Positions 1 to 8,964 of a DNA stretch of 39,798 nucleotides are shown one piece after another. Source of the DNA: Chloroflexota bacterium (lineage in GTDB: Bacteria > Chloroflexota > UBA5177); NCBI GenBank assembly GCA_003244175.1, contig QHBP01000364.1, forward strand, positions 1-39,798, in the 5' to 3' direction. Both the position numbers and the translations under genes were made by a program. The notes below the pieces were generated by a model, which was not told the DNA's origin, made no database searches, and was given only the letters and a program-made list of their open reading frames with translations. The stretch's first letter is position 1. Every line of letters begins with the position of its first letter.

Positions 1-577
1 CCTTGTCGGCGATCGCCCGGGTGATTGCTTGACGGATCCACCATGTCGCGTACGTGGAGAAGCGGAAACCACGCCGCCAATCGTACTTTTGTACAGCCCG
101 CATCAAGCCGAAGTTGCCCTCTTGAATCAGGTCCAGGAGCGGCATTCCGCGGTTGAGGTATCTCTTCGCGACGTGAACGACGAGACGCAGATTGCAACGA
201 ATGAGCCGCTGCACTGCTCGTTCGTCGCCGGCCTCCCCCAGCTTCGCGAGCTCGATCTCCTCCTTCGCTGTCAACAGCGGAGCCCGGGCGATCTCTCGCA
301 GATACAGCCGGACGGAATCGGTGACCAGGTTGGCCTCCACGGATGACAGCTGGTCCAGGTCCGCCTCGATGGTGTCATCGGCGGCGAGCTCTTCCTCGAC
401 CACGTCCGCGCCCTGGCCACGCAGCCGCTCCACGACGTCCTCATAAAGTTCGGCATCTGAGGCAGCGCCGGGCATTGCAACGACAATATCGGCATGGGTC
501 AGGTGTCCCTGCTCTTCAGCCTGATCTACCAAGTCCCGAAGGGCCCCGTCGAGCCGGCCGTTCAACTCATTGGCCAT
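1..577 (-). CDS. rpoD: Primary RNA polymerase sigma factor, 5' part (runs off left edge)
   Basis: The first 192 residues of a sigma-70 family protein are encoded, starting at the ATG at 575-577 and leaving the window at base 1. The N-terminus (about residues 1-65) is acidic and region-1.1-like. It is followed by region 1.2 ([10 protein letters not shown]) and region 2.1-2.4 signatures: [47 protein letters not shown]. The last is the core-binding and -10-recognition segment of housekeeping sigma factors. Regions 3 and 4 lie outside the window. It would direct general transcription with core polymerase. In-frame GTG codons lie just upstream, so the start could be a few codons earlier. It is divergent from the methyltransferase at 716. 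Assignment to the primary (RpoD/SigA) group is firm; the exact start is less so. Confidence 0.93.
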   Translation of the reverse strand, partial: MANELNGRLDGALRDLVDQAEEQGHLTHADIVVAMPGAASDAELYEDVVERLRGQGADVVEEELAADDTIEADLDQLSSVEANLVTDSVRLYLREIARAPLLTAKEEIELAKLGEAGDERAVQRLIRCNLRLVVHVAKRYLNRGMPLLDLIQEGNFGLMRAVQKYDWRRGFRFSTYATWWIRQAITRAIADK

Positions 578-715
578 GACCACATTGTGCACATGAGCAG
601 CGCTTCGTACGCCCTTTCTCACCCGTTCGTCTCGACGTGCGGGCCGCAAGATGCGTACCATTGCCGGAGCACGGCACCGAGGAGATGTGCACTCGATGCC
701 TCTAATCCTCTATAG

Positions 716-1474
716 ATGAGCCTCTTTCCTCTGGATTCGGTCCGCAACGCTGGCATCGACAGGAGCCTCGAACCGCTGTTGGAACAGCTGCGCGGCGAGG
801 TTGCGATTTTTCCATGGCGACCGATAGATGAGATCGATGCGGAATCAGCTCTGCACGCGTTTGATATGTCCCGGCCTCGGCTCAACGTTCTCGCGGCTCG
901 TATTCCCAGAGGACGGGGAGTCGATATCAGCACGGGCTTGGGCTTCCTCCCGCCGCTGCTAGAGCGAATTGGCGTCGAGGTCGTGGCGACCGAGTGTGAC
1001 GTGACCGTCAGCCGCTTTCTCACGGAGCGCGGGTGGGGTGTGAAGCCCTACCGCCTGGGGATGGACCGGCCGCCCTTCGCGCCCGCGACGCTCGACTTCG
1101 TGATTTTCTCGGAGGTTCTCGAACACCTCCGCTTCCCCGCCATTTCCGTGGTCGGGGAGCTCGCCGGCCTCCTGAAGCCAGGGGGAACATTTTTGCTCAG
1201 CACGCCGAACGTTGCCAGGCGTTCGCATATCGAATCGCTCCTGTCCGGCGAGAACTTCCTGGAGCCATTTCCCGAGGACATTCCGTGGGGAGAAGACGGC
1301 ACGCTGGCCTGGGAACACGTGCGCGAGTACAGCGTGCGCGAGGTCGTGGAGGCGGTCGAGGCGAATGGCCTGGCGGTGGACAGCGTCCTGATGACGGGCT
1401 GGGGAGACGCCGGCTACGAGCCGCACGCCAATCCTTATGTCAACGAAATCATTGTGGTGCGCGCGAATAAATAA
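716..1474 (+). CDS. Class I SAM-dependent methyltransferase
   Basis: A 252-residue soluble protein with a Methyltransf_11/23-type Rossmann fold. Motif I is GRGVDISTGLGFLPP (around residue 63), the acidic end of strand 2 is VVATECDV, motif II/III is LDFVIFSEVLEHL, followed by LLKPGGTFLLSTPN. The EVLEH signature is typical of ubiquinone/menaquinone-like and glycan or small-molecule methyltransferases; the substrate cannot be read from sequence. There is no convincing ribosome binding site before the ATG at 716; a TCTAAT hexamer sits at 701-706, so a very short or absent leader is possible. cutA follows 25 bases downstream on the same strand. The family call is firm; the function is open. Confidence 0.85.
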   Translation: MSLFPLDSVRNAGIDRSLEPLLEQLRGEVAIFPWRPIDEIDAESALHAFDMSRPRLNVLAARIPRGRGVDISTGLGFLPPLLERIGVEVVATECDVTVSRFLTERGWGVKPYRLGMDRPPFAPATLDFVIFSEVLEHLRFPAISVVGELAGLLKPGGTFLLSTPNVARRSHIESLLSGENFLEPFPEDIPWGEDGTLAWEHVREYSVREVVEAVEANGLAVDSVLMTGWGDAGYEPHANPYVNEIIVVRANK

Positions 1475-1499
1475 GAGTTCTTGATACGATTGACCTTGT

Positions 1500-1823
1500 A
1501 TGAGCGAGTTCTTGCAGGTCGTCACGACGATTGATACTCAGGAGGGTGCGCAACGGATCGCGGACGACCTGGTGGCGCGTCTCCTGGCTGCCTGCGTTCA
1601 GATCGCGGGTCCAATCACCAGCACATATCGATGGGAGGGCAGCCAGGAGACCACCGAGGAGTGGGTGTGCACGATCAAGACGATGGCAAACAGCTATGAG
1701 TCGGTCGAGAGGGCGATCAGGTTGATACACCCCTACGATGTTCCCGAGATCCTGGCGACGCCGATCAGCGCCGGAAACCCGGACTATCTCCAGTGGCTGC
1801 GAGGTCAGGTGGAAGGGGCTTGA
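1500..1823 (+). CDS. cutA: CutA1 divalent-cation tolerance protein
   Basis: A 107-residue protein of normal CutA1 length. Family marks are the N-terminal VVTTIDTQEGAQRIADDLV segment, LLAACVQI, the WEG turn followed by EEWVCTIKT, and the C-terminal HPYDVPEILATPI and YLQWL. CutA1 proteins form very stable cytoplasmic trimers and were linked genetically to copper tolerance, though their molecular job is unclear. It follows the methyltransferase by 25 bases. No ribosome binding site is visible; instead TGATACGAT (an extended -10-like sequence) ends at 1490, nine bases before the ATG, which fits a leaderless transcript. Homology call is confident. Confidence 0.93.
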   Translation: MSEFLQVVTTIDTQEGAQRIADDLVARLLAACVQIAGPITSTYRWEGSQETTEEWVCTIKTMANSYESVERAIRLIHPYDVPEILATPISAGNPDYLQWLRGQVEGA

Positions 1824-1835
1824 TATCCGGGCGTC

Positions 1836-2663
1836 TCATCCTTTGCCGCGACAGGCCGCGGGAAGCGCTATGCGGAGAGGCTCGCCCCACTTACTGAACG
1901 TCTCGACAAGCTTTACGCGGTTGATTTGACCTGGATACGTTATCGTTTCGGAAATCACCCCTTGTCGCGGCGTGTAGTCAGACGTTGCGATGTATAGGTT
2001 CTCATATGCACGAATGAACCCTTGTCCAGGAATCAACCCTTGAATCCCAAGGGCAAGACGGATATGCCACACGGGAATTGCCTAAGGTCTCTGCACTCAC
2101 GAGACCGTAACGAACTGTCGTCTTTCGGCCCTGGGTCAGCGTGGTTATAAGTGCCCTTTGAGCGGCAACGGCGCTGTTCGACAGGCGCGTGCACAACCAT
2201 CGACGATGGAGCGGCCGGATGGCTATTGTTTTTCCGACGAAAACCGTCTGCTCCGCCACAACGCTCGTGACCGGCGGCGTGCGATTGAGAATGCTGGTCG
2301 TCGTTGTGATGTGCTCCCGTAGCGCGTGGGTACGGTATGAGATGTCGCCGTGTTCCTGTTGGACAACCGTTGCTTGCCGGCAAGAAGAGCCTGCGATGTT
2401 GTGACGAAATGAGCCGATCCCTTGCTCGTGCTTGCCTTCTGAGACAGGGCAAGCAAGCGTTTGGCGGACGGAATGGGCACAGGGGTTGCGGTGACCAATG
2501 GCTTCACCGTCGGGGTGGAGGAGGTTGTGGGCACTGCCGTCGCGGTAACACCCGGCGTGGTTGGGGTGGCGACTTGAGAGAGCGCAGTCTGGGAACCGTT
2601 GTGCGCCACCGTCACTGAAGCCACGGCCAGGACAAGGGCAGGTAAGAGAACAACGCGCTTCAT
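1836..2663 (-). pseudogene. Frameshifted secreted LppX/LprG-like protein gene
   Basis: Three minus-strand frames join into one recognisable protein. It starts at 2663 with a signal peptide (MKRVVLLPALVLAVASVTVA), then a Thr/Pro-rich linker (ATPTTPGVTATAVPTT and similar), then SAKRLLALSQKAS, the usual start of a LolA/LppX-like beta-sheet domain. Near 2365-2380 the reading moves to a second frame (VVQQEHGDISYRTHALREH, then VAEQTVFVGKTIAIRP). Near 2080-2090 it moves to a third (IPVWHIRLALGIQG, then YENLYIATSDYTPRQGVISE, ending in ETFSKWGEPLRIALP). The C-terminal ETFSxWxEPxxIxLP pattern is typical of this lipoprotein-like fold. A possible intact paralogue lies at 9603-10307. At least two frameshifts are needed, so this is a pseudogene unless the sequence has indel errors. 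Confidence 0.7.
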
Positions 2664-2743
2664 CTTCTTACACTTCCAACCCAGCAATGACCGACCCACT
2701 TATCTAACGCCATGACTGCGGCAATTGTGACACGTCGCCTCAT

Positions 2744-2760
2744 TACAATGTGGGGTGAAA
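2744..2760 (+). promoter_or_regulatory. -10-like hexamer directly before the MFS start
   Basis: TACAAT at 2744-2749 lies six bases before the GTG start at 2755, and no Shine-Dalgarno sequence is present. A transcript starting about seven bases after the hexamer would begin at or next to the GTG, i.e. be leaderless. No good -35 is seen at 16-18 bases, so the call is tentative. Confidence 0.35.
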
Positions 2761-4017
2761 CAGGGAGCCCGGCGGTCCGAGACGCCGGATCAGCCGAGCG
2801 ACCACACGGCGTTCGCCGCCCTCCACTATCGCGACTTCCGCCTCTTCTGGTGCGGCGGCATTGTTTCGCTGGCGGGAACACAGATGCAGCAGGCGGCGAT
2901 TGCCTGGCAGATCTACCTGTTGGCGCACTCCCCGGTGGCGCTCGGGCTGATCGGACTGTTCCGCGTGGTGCCCATCATCGCGTTCTCCCTGTGGGGAGGC
3001 GTCCTGGCGGACACCATCGATCGCCGGCGGCTTCTCCTGATCACGCAGTCCGCGCTCTTGCTGCTCTCCGCCTCGCTGACCGTGCTCACGCTCACGGGCG
3101 CGATTGGGCTCTGGATGATCTATGTGCTGACGGCATGCGCCGCGACGGCCACGGCGTTCGACAGCCCAGCGAGACAGGCGCTCGTGCCGTCCCTGGTCCC
3201 GCGGCGGCATTTGACAAATGCCCTCAGCTTGAACAGCACGGGCCTTCAGGTGGCGCTGGTCATCGGCCCGTCTCTTGCCGGCGTCCTGATAGCGACTTTC
3301 GGCGTGGCCTCCGTGTACCTGATAGACGCGATAACCTTCCTCGCCGTCCTGGCGGCGGTCTACGTGATCCGCCCGCCGGTAGTCGTGGGAGCCGCGCCGA
3401 GAGTCAGCGTAGGAGCTGCGATCGAGGGCCTGAAGTTCATGCGTGCCACCCCGATCATCATGCAGCTCATGGTCCTGGACTTCGCCGCGACGTTCTTCGG
3501 CTCGGCAACGGCCTTGTTGCCGATTTTTGCGCGCGACATCCTGCACGTGGGCTCGCAGGGATACGGCCTCCTCTATGCGGCTCCCGCGGCCGGAGCCGTG
3601 CTGGCCGGAGTTGCCTTGGCGTTCTTTGGAGCTCGCATTAGAGCACAGGGGCCCGTAATTTTAGTTGCCGTGGCCGCCTACGCCTGCTTTACCGTGCTGT
3701 TCGGCGCCTCGCGCGCGTTCCCCCTCTCGCTGGTCTTGCTCGCTGGAACGGGCGCCTCCGATACCGTCAGCATGATTCTGCGGCAGACGGTGCGGCAGGG
3801 CCTCACGCCGGACGCGCTTCGGGGACGAATGAGCTCGGTCAACATGATTTTCTTCATGGGTGGCCCACAGCTGGGGGAGCTGGAGGCCGGCTTCGTCGCC
3901 CGCTCATTTGGAGCACCGTTTTCTGTCGTGCTGGGAGGCGCCGGCGCGCTCGTGGCAACCTTCGCGATGGCGGTCTCCGCCCGCTCCCTGCGGGATCTCC
4001 GTAACATACATCGGTAA
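2755..4017 (+). CDS. MFS transporter, EntS/DHA3-like exporter family
   Basis: A 420-residue, roughly 12-helix membrane protein. The opening FAALHYRDFRLFWCGGIVSLAGTQMQQAAIAWQ and the loop GGVLADTIDRRRLL are characteristic of the MFS_3 (enterobactin-exporter-like) branch. So is FDSPARQALVPSLVPRRHLTNALSLNS, which follows helix 4. Members export small molecules such as siderophores, macrolides or other drugs using the proton gradient; the substrate here is unknown. The start is a GTG without a ribosome binding site. The gene stands alone: upstream is a frameshifted secreted-protein gene on the other strand, downstream the MoxR operon begins after about 100 bases. Confidence 0.88.
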   Translation: MKQGARRSETPDQPSDHTAFAALHYRDFRLFWCGGIVSLAGTQMQQAAIAWQIYLLAHSPVALGLIGLFRVVPIIAFSLWGGVLADTIDRRRLLLITQSALLLLSASLTVLTLTGAIGLWMIYVLTACAATATAFDSPARQALVPSLVPRRHLTNALSLNSTGLQVALVIGPSLAGVLIATFGVASVYLIDAITFLAVLAAVYVIRPPVVVGAAPRVSVGAAIEGLKFMRATPIIMQLMVLDFAATFFGSATALLPIFARDILHVGSQGYGLLYAAPAAGAVLAGVALAFFGARIRAQGPVILVAVAAYACFTVLFGASRAFPLSLVLLAGTGASDTVSMILRQTVRQGLTPDALRGRMSSVNMIFFMGGPQLGELEAGFVARSFGAPFSVVLGGAGALVATFAMAVSARSLRDLRNIHR

Positions 4018-4115
4018 CAAAGCCGAGCTCTCGCACGTTTGCACAGGTGAGGGAGACTTTTTCATTCGTTGCAGCGGCGAATCGTGGAACAATACGGGCA
4101 GTCGGGGAGTCAGGC

Positions 4116-5069
4116 ATGATAGAGGTCATTCCAGCGCGTCAGGCGACAGATGCGCTCCTGCAGAATATCGAGCGGGTGATCGTCGGCAAGCGTCGCGTGG
4201 TGCAGCTTCTCCTGGTGGCGCTCTTGTCCGAGGGGCACGTCTTGATCGAGGACGTGCCGGGCACCGGCAAGACGACCCTGGCGCGAGCGCTGGCGCGTTC
4301 CATCTCCGGCGTCTTTCGGCGCATCCAGTTCACGCCCGACCTGCTGCCTTCGGACGTGACGGGCATATATATCTACAACCAGCGGACGCAGGATTTTGAG
4401 TTCCGGCCGGGCCCCATCCTGGCCAACATCGTCCTGGCGGACGAGATAAATCGAGCCACGCCGCGGACCCAGTCGAGCTTACTGGAAGCGATGGAAGAAC
4501 ACCAGGTCACGGTCGAGGGCCACACGTTCGCCACGCCGCGGCCTTTTCTGGTGCTGGCCACGCAGAATCCAATCGAGCTGGAAGGCACGTTCCCGCTTCC
4601 GGAAGCCCAGCTCGATCGCTTCATGCTGCGCATCTCACTTGGATACCCGTCCGAAGAAGAGGAGGAGCAGATTCTTCTGTCACACGGAGAAGGCACGTCG
4701 GTAGACGATCTCGAGGCGGTGGTGACCGCGGATGTGATCCTGGCCGCACGCGATCAGGTAGCGGCCATTCACGTCGCGCCAGACATTCGCCACTACGTCA
4801 CGCGGATTGTGCGCGCTACCCGCGACCATCCCGCCGTGGAGCTGGGAGCGAGTCCAAGAGGATCGCTCAATCTCTACCGCGGTGCGCAGGCGCTGGCCCT
4901 CATCGAGGGCCGAGAGTTCGTGACGCCGGACGACGTCAAGCGATTGGCCCTGCCCGCGCTCTCTCACCGATTGATTCTGGCGGCGGACGCTCGCCTTCGC
5001 GCCCGCGAAACGGGCGACGTGATCGCCGAGATCGTCAGATCGCTGCCGGTCCCGGTCGAAGATATATGA
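4116..5069 (+). CDS. MoxR-family AAA+ ATPase
   Basis: A 317-residue AAA+ protein. Walker A is DVPGTGKTT (around residues 46-54), Walker B is IVLADEINRATPRTQ, sensor 1 is LATQNPIE, followed by GTFPLPEAQLDRFML, the MoxR signature. The ATG at 4116 is chosen because GGGGAG lies six bases upstream; an in-frame start 23 codons earlier lacks such a site. MoxR ATPases act as chaperone-like factors that mature or insert metal cofactors into partner proteins, usually encoded next to DUF58/VWA-domain genes, as here. Its stop overlaps the start of the DUF58 gene (ATGA), so the two are translationally coupled. Confidence 0.93.
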   Translation: MIEVIPARQATDALLQNIERVIVGKRRVVQLLLVALLSEGHVLIEDVPGTGKTTLARALARSISGVFRRIQFTPDLLPSDVTGIYIYNQRTQDFEFRPGPILANIVLADEINRATPRTQSSLLEAMEEHQVTVEGHTFATPRPFLVLATQNPIELEGTFPLPEAQLDRFMLRISLGYPSEEEEEQILLSHGEGTSVDDLEAVVTADVILAARDQVAAIHVAPDIRHYVTRIVRATRDHPAVELGASPRGSLNLYRGAQALALIEGREFVTPDDVKRLALPALSHRLILAADARLRARETGDVIAEIVRSLPVPVEDI

Positions 5070-6493
5070 ACGTCGAGCGGCTGCGAAGACTTGGGCAAGG
5101 AGTACAGTCCCGAAGGACGGACCTTGCCCTGTTCGTCGCGGCCGTCCTTATCCTGGTACTCGCTCACGCGCTTCTGCGCACACTCGCGCTGTTCGGGCTC
5201 CCAGTACTTGTGGTACTCGCACCCGTCCTCTTGCTGATTTATACGGACAGGTCGCGCGGAGCCCCGCAGCCGGAACACTTCGCCAGTTTCTTTGCGGCTG
5301 TGGGTGTGACCGGCGCGCTCCTCTTCCTTCCATCCATCTCGATCATCGCGGCCACGGCGTTGTTGGCTCTGGGAGCGGCATGGGTCGCGGCGCACTATGC
5401 TCTCGAGGGACTCGAATACGAGCGATCTTTTGCGTCGCCCCATCTCTTCCCCAACGACGAGACTGAGCTGATACTCAGCGTGCGCAACCGCAAGCTTCTG
5501 CCCCTCGCCTGGTTCGAGATATCGGACCCCATTCACATTCGCGGAGGTAGCGGAAAGCACCACCTCAAACGACTCCTGGACATTTCGACGTCTCTCGAGC
5601 TGATCGAGCAGCAGCTCTCCGCCGTCGTCACCCGCGGCTCGGTTGGTCCCTTCCAGGAAATGAGCCGCTCCCTCCGAGTGCGAGCTCTGCACAGGGGGGT
5701 TTATGCTTTCGGTCCCGGCCGCTGCGTCTCGGGCGACCCATTCGGCATCTTCTCTCGCAATACGGCTTACGGCGACGAGACGGAGCTGGTGGTGTATCCC
5801 AGAATCATGCGCTCGGATGAGATAGAGCCCGATTTCTGGGCAACCATGGGCTCGCTGGTCACGCGACGCAAGCTTTTCGACGATCCTTCGATGCTGGCTG
5901 GAAGTCGCGAGTACCGGCCGGATGATCCCCTCCGGCACGTGCACTGGAAAGCTACGGCTCGAACCGGCGCGCTGCAGGTGAAAATTCACGACCCGTCGAC
6001 AACCACCCAGCTCATGATCGTTGTAAACTTGCAGACCTTCGAGCACTCATGGCAAGGAGTGGATCCCGAACGCATGGAGGCCGCGATCGAGGTCGCCGCC
6101 TCGCTGGCCACCTGGTCTCTGGATCGAGGGCTGCAGGTCGGGCTGCGTTCCAATGGCGTCATATCGAGCGTGGAGCGCACGTCGCGGATCGCTCCCAGCG
6201 CATCGCCGCACCAGGGAGCCATTTTGCTCGACCACCTCGCGCGGCTCTCCTTTTCCGGAGGCTTCGACGCGGACGGTATGCTTCGGCAGGAAGCCGAGCG
6301 TCGCGGAGGAAACACGAGCATCGTCTTCGTCACCCCGGTGATCACGCCCTCGGTCGTCGAGATTCTGCAGTCGGTCTCGCTGCGCAATCGCGCGTCGGTC
6401 CTGTATTGCGGACGCTTTGCCGCCCCCATGATTCCGGGTGTGTCGACGTTCCTGGCTGCACCGCTGATGGAGGACGGACGTGCGGTCTCCTAA
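5066..6493 (+). CDS. DUF58 domain-containing membrane protein
   Basis: A 475-residue protein with two to three hydrophobic segments near the N-terminus (about residues 20-55 and 72-100), then a soluble part. The DUF58 hallmark is SREYRPDDPLRHVHWKATART followed by LQVKIHDPSTTTQLMIVVN, where the domain takes on a VWA-like fold. DUF58 proteins are standard partners of MoxR ATPases. The gene overlaps moxR by four bases upstream and the DUF4129 gene by 14 bases downstream, so the three form a tight operon. Its biochemical role is unknown. Confidence 0.9.
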   Translation: MNVERLRRLGQGVQSRRTDLALFVAAVLILVLAHALLRTLALFGLPVLVVLAPVLLLIYTDRSRGAPQPEHFASFFAAVGVTGALLFLPSISIIAATALLALGAAWVAAHYALEGLEYERSFASPHLFPNDETELILSVRNRKLLPLAWFEISDPIHIRGGSGKHHLKRLLDISTSLELIEQQLSAVVTRGSVGPFQEMSRSLRVRALHRGVYAFGPGRCVSGDPFGIFSRNTAYGDETELVVYPRIMRSDEIEPDFWATMGSLVTRRKLFDDPSMLAGSREYRPDDPLRHVHWKATARTGALQVKIHDPSTTTQLMIVVNLQTFEHSWQGVDPERMEAAIEVAASLATWSLDRGLQVGLRSNGVISSVERTSRIAPSASPHQGAILLDHLARLSFSGGFDADGMLRQEAERRGGNTSIVFVTPVITPSVVEILQSVSLRNRASVLYCGRFAAPMIPGVSTFLAAPLMEDGRAVS

Positions 6494-7877
6494 AGAGCTC
6501 GGCATTTATGGCCTCCTTCTGGTCATGGAGCTCCTCAGCGGCTACGGCCTACTCGTCGCCTTCGGTCTCCTCCGGGCCACGTCTGTCGGGTATATCTTCT
6601 TTTGGCTCCTGCTGCCCGTTGGATTCGCCGGAGCGGCCGTGACCGTCACTCTCGGTTCGTCGCCCTGGCCGGAGACCATCACCCGAGCTGGGCTCCTGGC
6701 GACGGGCGCCGTTGTCTCTCTAGGGACCGCCTCCCTGATATCCTCCGGCCGCAGCTCCTTCCTGACGGCCACGCTTCTCCTGGGTCTTGCCTACTGGCGA
6801 GGCATCGTGGTGACGGTCGATCAGCCATCATATGACGAGGTTCGGCGCCGCTTCGGCTACGGCTTCGGTCTCTTGTTCCTGGGGATCATATGGGTGATCG
6901 TCTGGGGATCGACCATGCACCCCTCCGGCTGGCAGGCGCTCGCCCTCGCGGGTATCGCATACACGATCGTGGGCATGATTGCGCTGGCGGCGTCACGCTT
7001 TGATCCAGAGGGAGGGGTCCAAGCCGCTCTCTCGGTCGCGACCTGGACCGGCGCTCAGCTCCTGATCTTGCTTGTTCTGGCTCTGACCTCCCTGCAGGTC
7101 TTCTCACTCGATATCGTCGGGTCGGTCGCCCGGGCGCTTCAGCCGCTTGCCAGCCTCTTTGGCCGCGTCATGGGTCCGGTGGCGAAGGTGTTGCTCGCCC
7201 CGCTTTTCTCGCTTCTTGACTGGATACGCAGGCACAACGAGGGTCGACCGCCCGGCTCGCGCAGTCGCCGCCCCTCACCCCAGCCTCACAGTCACCAGGT
7301 CCACCATGCGCTGACGCATGCCGCCGTTTCTCCACTCCTGCTTCTTGTGCAGATAACTCTTGTTTCGTTACTCCTCGCGGGGCTTATCTATATCCTTTGG
7401 CGTTTCATGCCCCGCGCCTCCAGAAGGTCCCGCACCCATGCCACCGCCCAAAAACGGCGCCGGCTGACGACGCCATCGGGCTGGTGGCGTCTTGTTCTCC
7501 TGTGGTTACGAGGCGCCATGTCTCAGGGCGCGCAGACGGCCCGCGCGAACGCCGCTCGCCTGCGAGAGAGCGTTCTGGGTCCCGCATATCCCGACGATCC
7601 GGTGCGCCGGGCATATGCGAAGGTACTGCGACGCGCCGGAGCTCAAGGTCTGCAGCGGTCGGGCTCGGCGACGCCATTCGAATTCCAGCGACAGCTGGAA
7701 GAGTACTGGCCGAGCGGCGCCGACGACTTCGCTACTCTGACTCAGGCATACATGTCCCGACGCTACGGAGAGGTTCTGGGAGCCGGCGAGGACGACAGAA
7801 ACGCGGAGGCGTGCGCGAAGCGGCTTCGAGCCGTCATGCACCGGCACCGCCAGGATACAATCGAGCGTATGGCGTGA
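6480..7877 (+). CDS. Multi-pass membrane protein with C-terminal DUF4129 domain
   Basis: A 465-residue protein. Residues 1-235 hold about seven to eight membrane segments, residues 283-305 hold one more, and the C-terminal 110 residues form a soluble DUF4129-type domain (DDPVRRAYAKVLRRAGAQG, TPFEFQRQLEEYWP, FATLTQAYMSRRYGE). The GTG start at 6480 has GGAGGA seven bases upstream and overlaps the DUF58 gene. In many genomes MoxR-DUF58 operons end with a protein that has these membrane helices, a transglutaminase core and DUF4129. Here the linker after residue 235 is short and basic and I see no Cys-His-Asp transglutaminase core, so the catalytic domain appears to be missing. Confidence 0.8.
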   Translation: MRSPKELGIYGLLLVMELLSGYGLLVAFGLLRATSVGYIFFWLLLPVGFAGAAVTVTLGSSPWPETITRAGLLATGAVVSLGTASLISSGRSSFLTATLLLGLAYWRGIVVTVDQPSYDEVRRRFGYGFGLLFLGIIWVIVWGSTMHPSGWQALALAGIAYTIVGMIALAASRFDPEGGVQAALSVATWTGAQLLILLVLALTSLQVFSLDIVGSVARALQPLASLFGRVMGPVAKVLLAPLFSLLDWIRRHNEGRPPGSRSRRPSPQPHSHQVHHALTHAAVSPLLLLVQITLVSLLLAGLIYILWRFMPRASRRSRTHATAQKRRRLTTPSGWWRLVLLWLRGAMSQGAQTARANAARLRESVLGPAYPDDPVRRAYAKVLRRAGAQGLQRSGSATPFEFQRQLEEYWPSGADDFATLTQAYMSRRYGEVLGAGEDDRNAEACAKRLRAVMHRHRQDTIERMA

Positions 7878-8023
7878 GAGCACGCCAGGCACAACGTTAT
7901 CAAGGCACGATCAGGGCACGACGATATGGGGAACGGCTTTTTCGCACAGAGCATACTGCTCGTGGGCCGCCCTAATTCCGATCTCCTGTCGACTGCACAT
8001 TTCATGAGACTGAGGCACAAACC

Positions 8024-8875
8024 ATGAGTACTAAAGAGGACGCGCCACGTTATGGCGGCCGGGCACTGCGCAATGGCGTCATGATGGTCGGATCGCACGC
8101 GGTCGCGGTTGCGGTGCGCCAGCCGGACGGCAGAATCACTACCGCGGTCGAGCCTTTCTCGATGCCCGGGCGCTGGGCGAAAGACATCCCGTTCCTTCGC
8201 GGATTGGTGGCCATTGGTGGCATGTTGAAGCTTGCCGGAGGTACCACGAAGCTCGAAAACCGGATGAGCACCGGATCGAAGGTCAAGAACTTCCTTCCGC
8301 AGCTAGCCCCAGGCGTCGGGGCGGCCTTGGCCGAGAGGTTGACGAGGGAGATGGCCAAGAAGGCCGACGACCGTATGGTGGTGCCGATTGAGACGGTCGC
8401 CGGAGTTGCACTGCCGTTCCTCGCCTTCGGAGTCGGCGGCAAGCTTCCCGGCGTCCGCGACCTCTGGCGCTACCATGGCGCGGAGCACAAGGCGGTGAAC
8501 GCGGCCGAGGCCGGACTGGACTTGACGCCCGCAAACGCCGGCACGATGAGCCGGGTGCACCCTCGCTGTGGGACCGTCATGGCCTTCTGGGGGTTGTTGG
8601 GCGGAGCTCTCGCACGAAGCCTCATCGCCCGTATGCGAGACAACCGCGGCAAGACAATCGCCGGTGCTGTCGCGGGCCCTCTGATTTTGTCGACGGCGTA
8701 CGAAGCCGTCCGCCTCGGCTACGCGGTGCGTGACAATCCGGTGGGAAAAGCGGTATTCACCCCCGTCTGGAACACGCAAAGGATGACGACACTTGAACCC
8801 GGGGAGGAAGAGCTGGAGGTGGCCGTGGCGGCGCTACAAGCCGTCATCGACTACGACCGCGCGCACGCCGCCTGA
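8024..8875 (+). CDS. DUF1385 family protein
   Basis: A 283-residue protein matching DUF1385 along its length: YGGRALRNGVMMVGSHAVAVAVRQPDG at the N-terminus, IPFLRGLVAIGGMLKLA, then RYHGAEHKAVNAAEAG (around residues 149-164) and RVHPRCGTVMAFW. The conserved His, Glu and Cys residues of the YHGAEHK and HPRCGT motifs suggest metal binding. Several hydrophobic stretches suggest membrane association. The function of the family is not established. It lies 146 bases after the DUF4129 gene and 89 bases before hsp20. Confidence 0.88.
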   Translation: MSTKEDAPRYGGRALRNGVMMVGSHAVAVAVRQPDGRITTAVEPFSMPGRWAKDIPFLRGLVAIGGMLKLAGGTTKLENRMSTGSKVKNFLPQLAPGVGAALAERLTREMAKKADDRMVVPIETVAGVALPFLAFGVGGKLPGVRDLWRYHGAEHKAVNAAEAGLDLTPANAGTMSRVHPRCGTVMAFWGLLGGALARSLIARMRDNRGKTIAGAVAGPLILSTAYEAVRLGYAVRDNPVGKAVFTPVWNTQRMTTLEPGEEELEVAVAALQAVIDYDRAHAA

Positions 8876-8919
8876 GCTCGGGGCTCTACTTACACAGGCT
8901 CAGTTCTCATGTGCCGTCG

Positions 8920-8935
8920 TGGCATGATTTTTGCA
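8920..8935 (+). promoter_or_regulatory. Sigma-54 (-24/-12) promoter of hsp20
   Basis: TGGCATG (8920-8926), four bases, then TTGCA (8931-8935). The GG and GC doublets are exactly 12 bases apart, matching the sigma-54 consensus TGGCAYR-N4-TTGCW. Transcription would start near 8946, giving a leader of about 19 bases that contains AAGGAGG before the hsp20 ATG. The sigma-54 gene itself is at 31066-32472. No activator-binding site could be recognised. Confidence 0.85.
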
Positions 8936-8964
8936 GCCTCCCAGGTATGTAAGGAGGTGCAGAT

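Noticed and set aside
4964-6046. 360-residue minus-strand open frame opposite the DUF58 gene
   Set aside because: No recognisable domain, low-complexity charged composition, and the plus strand carries a firm DUF58 gene with coupled starts.
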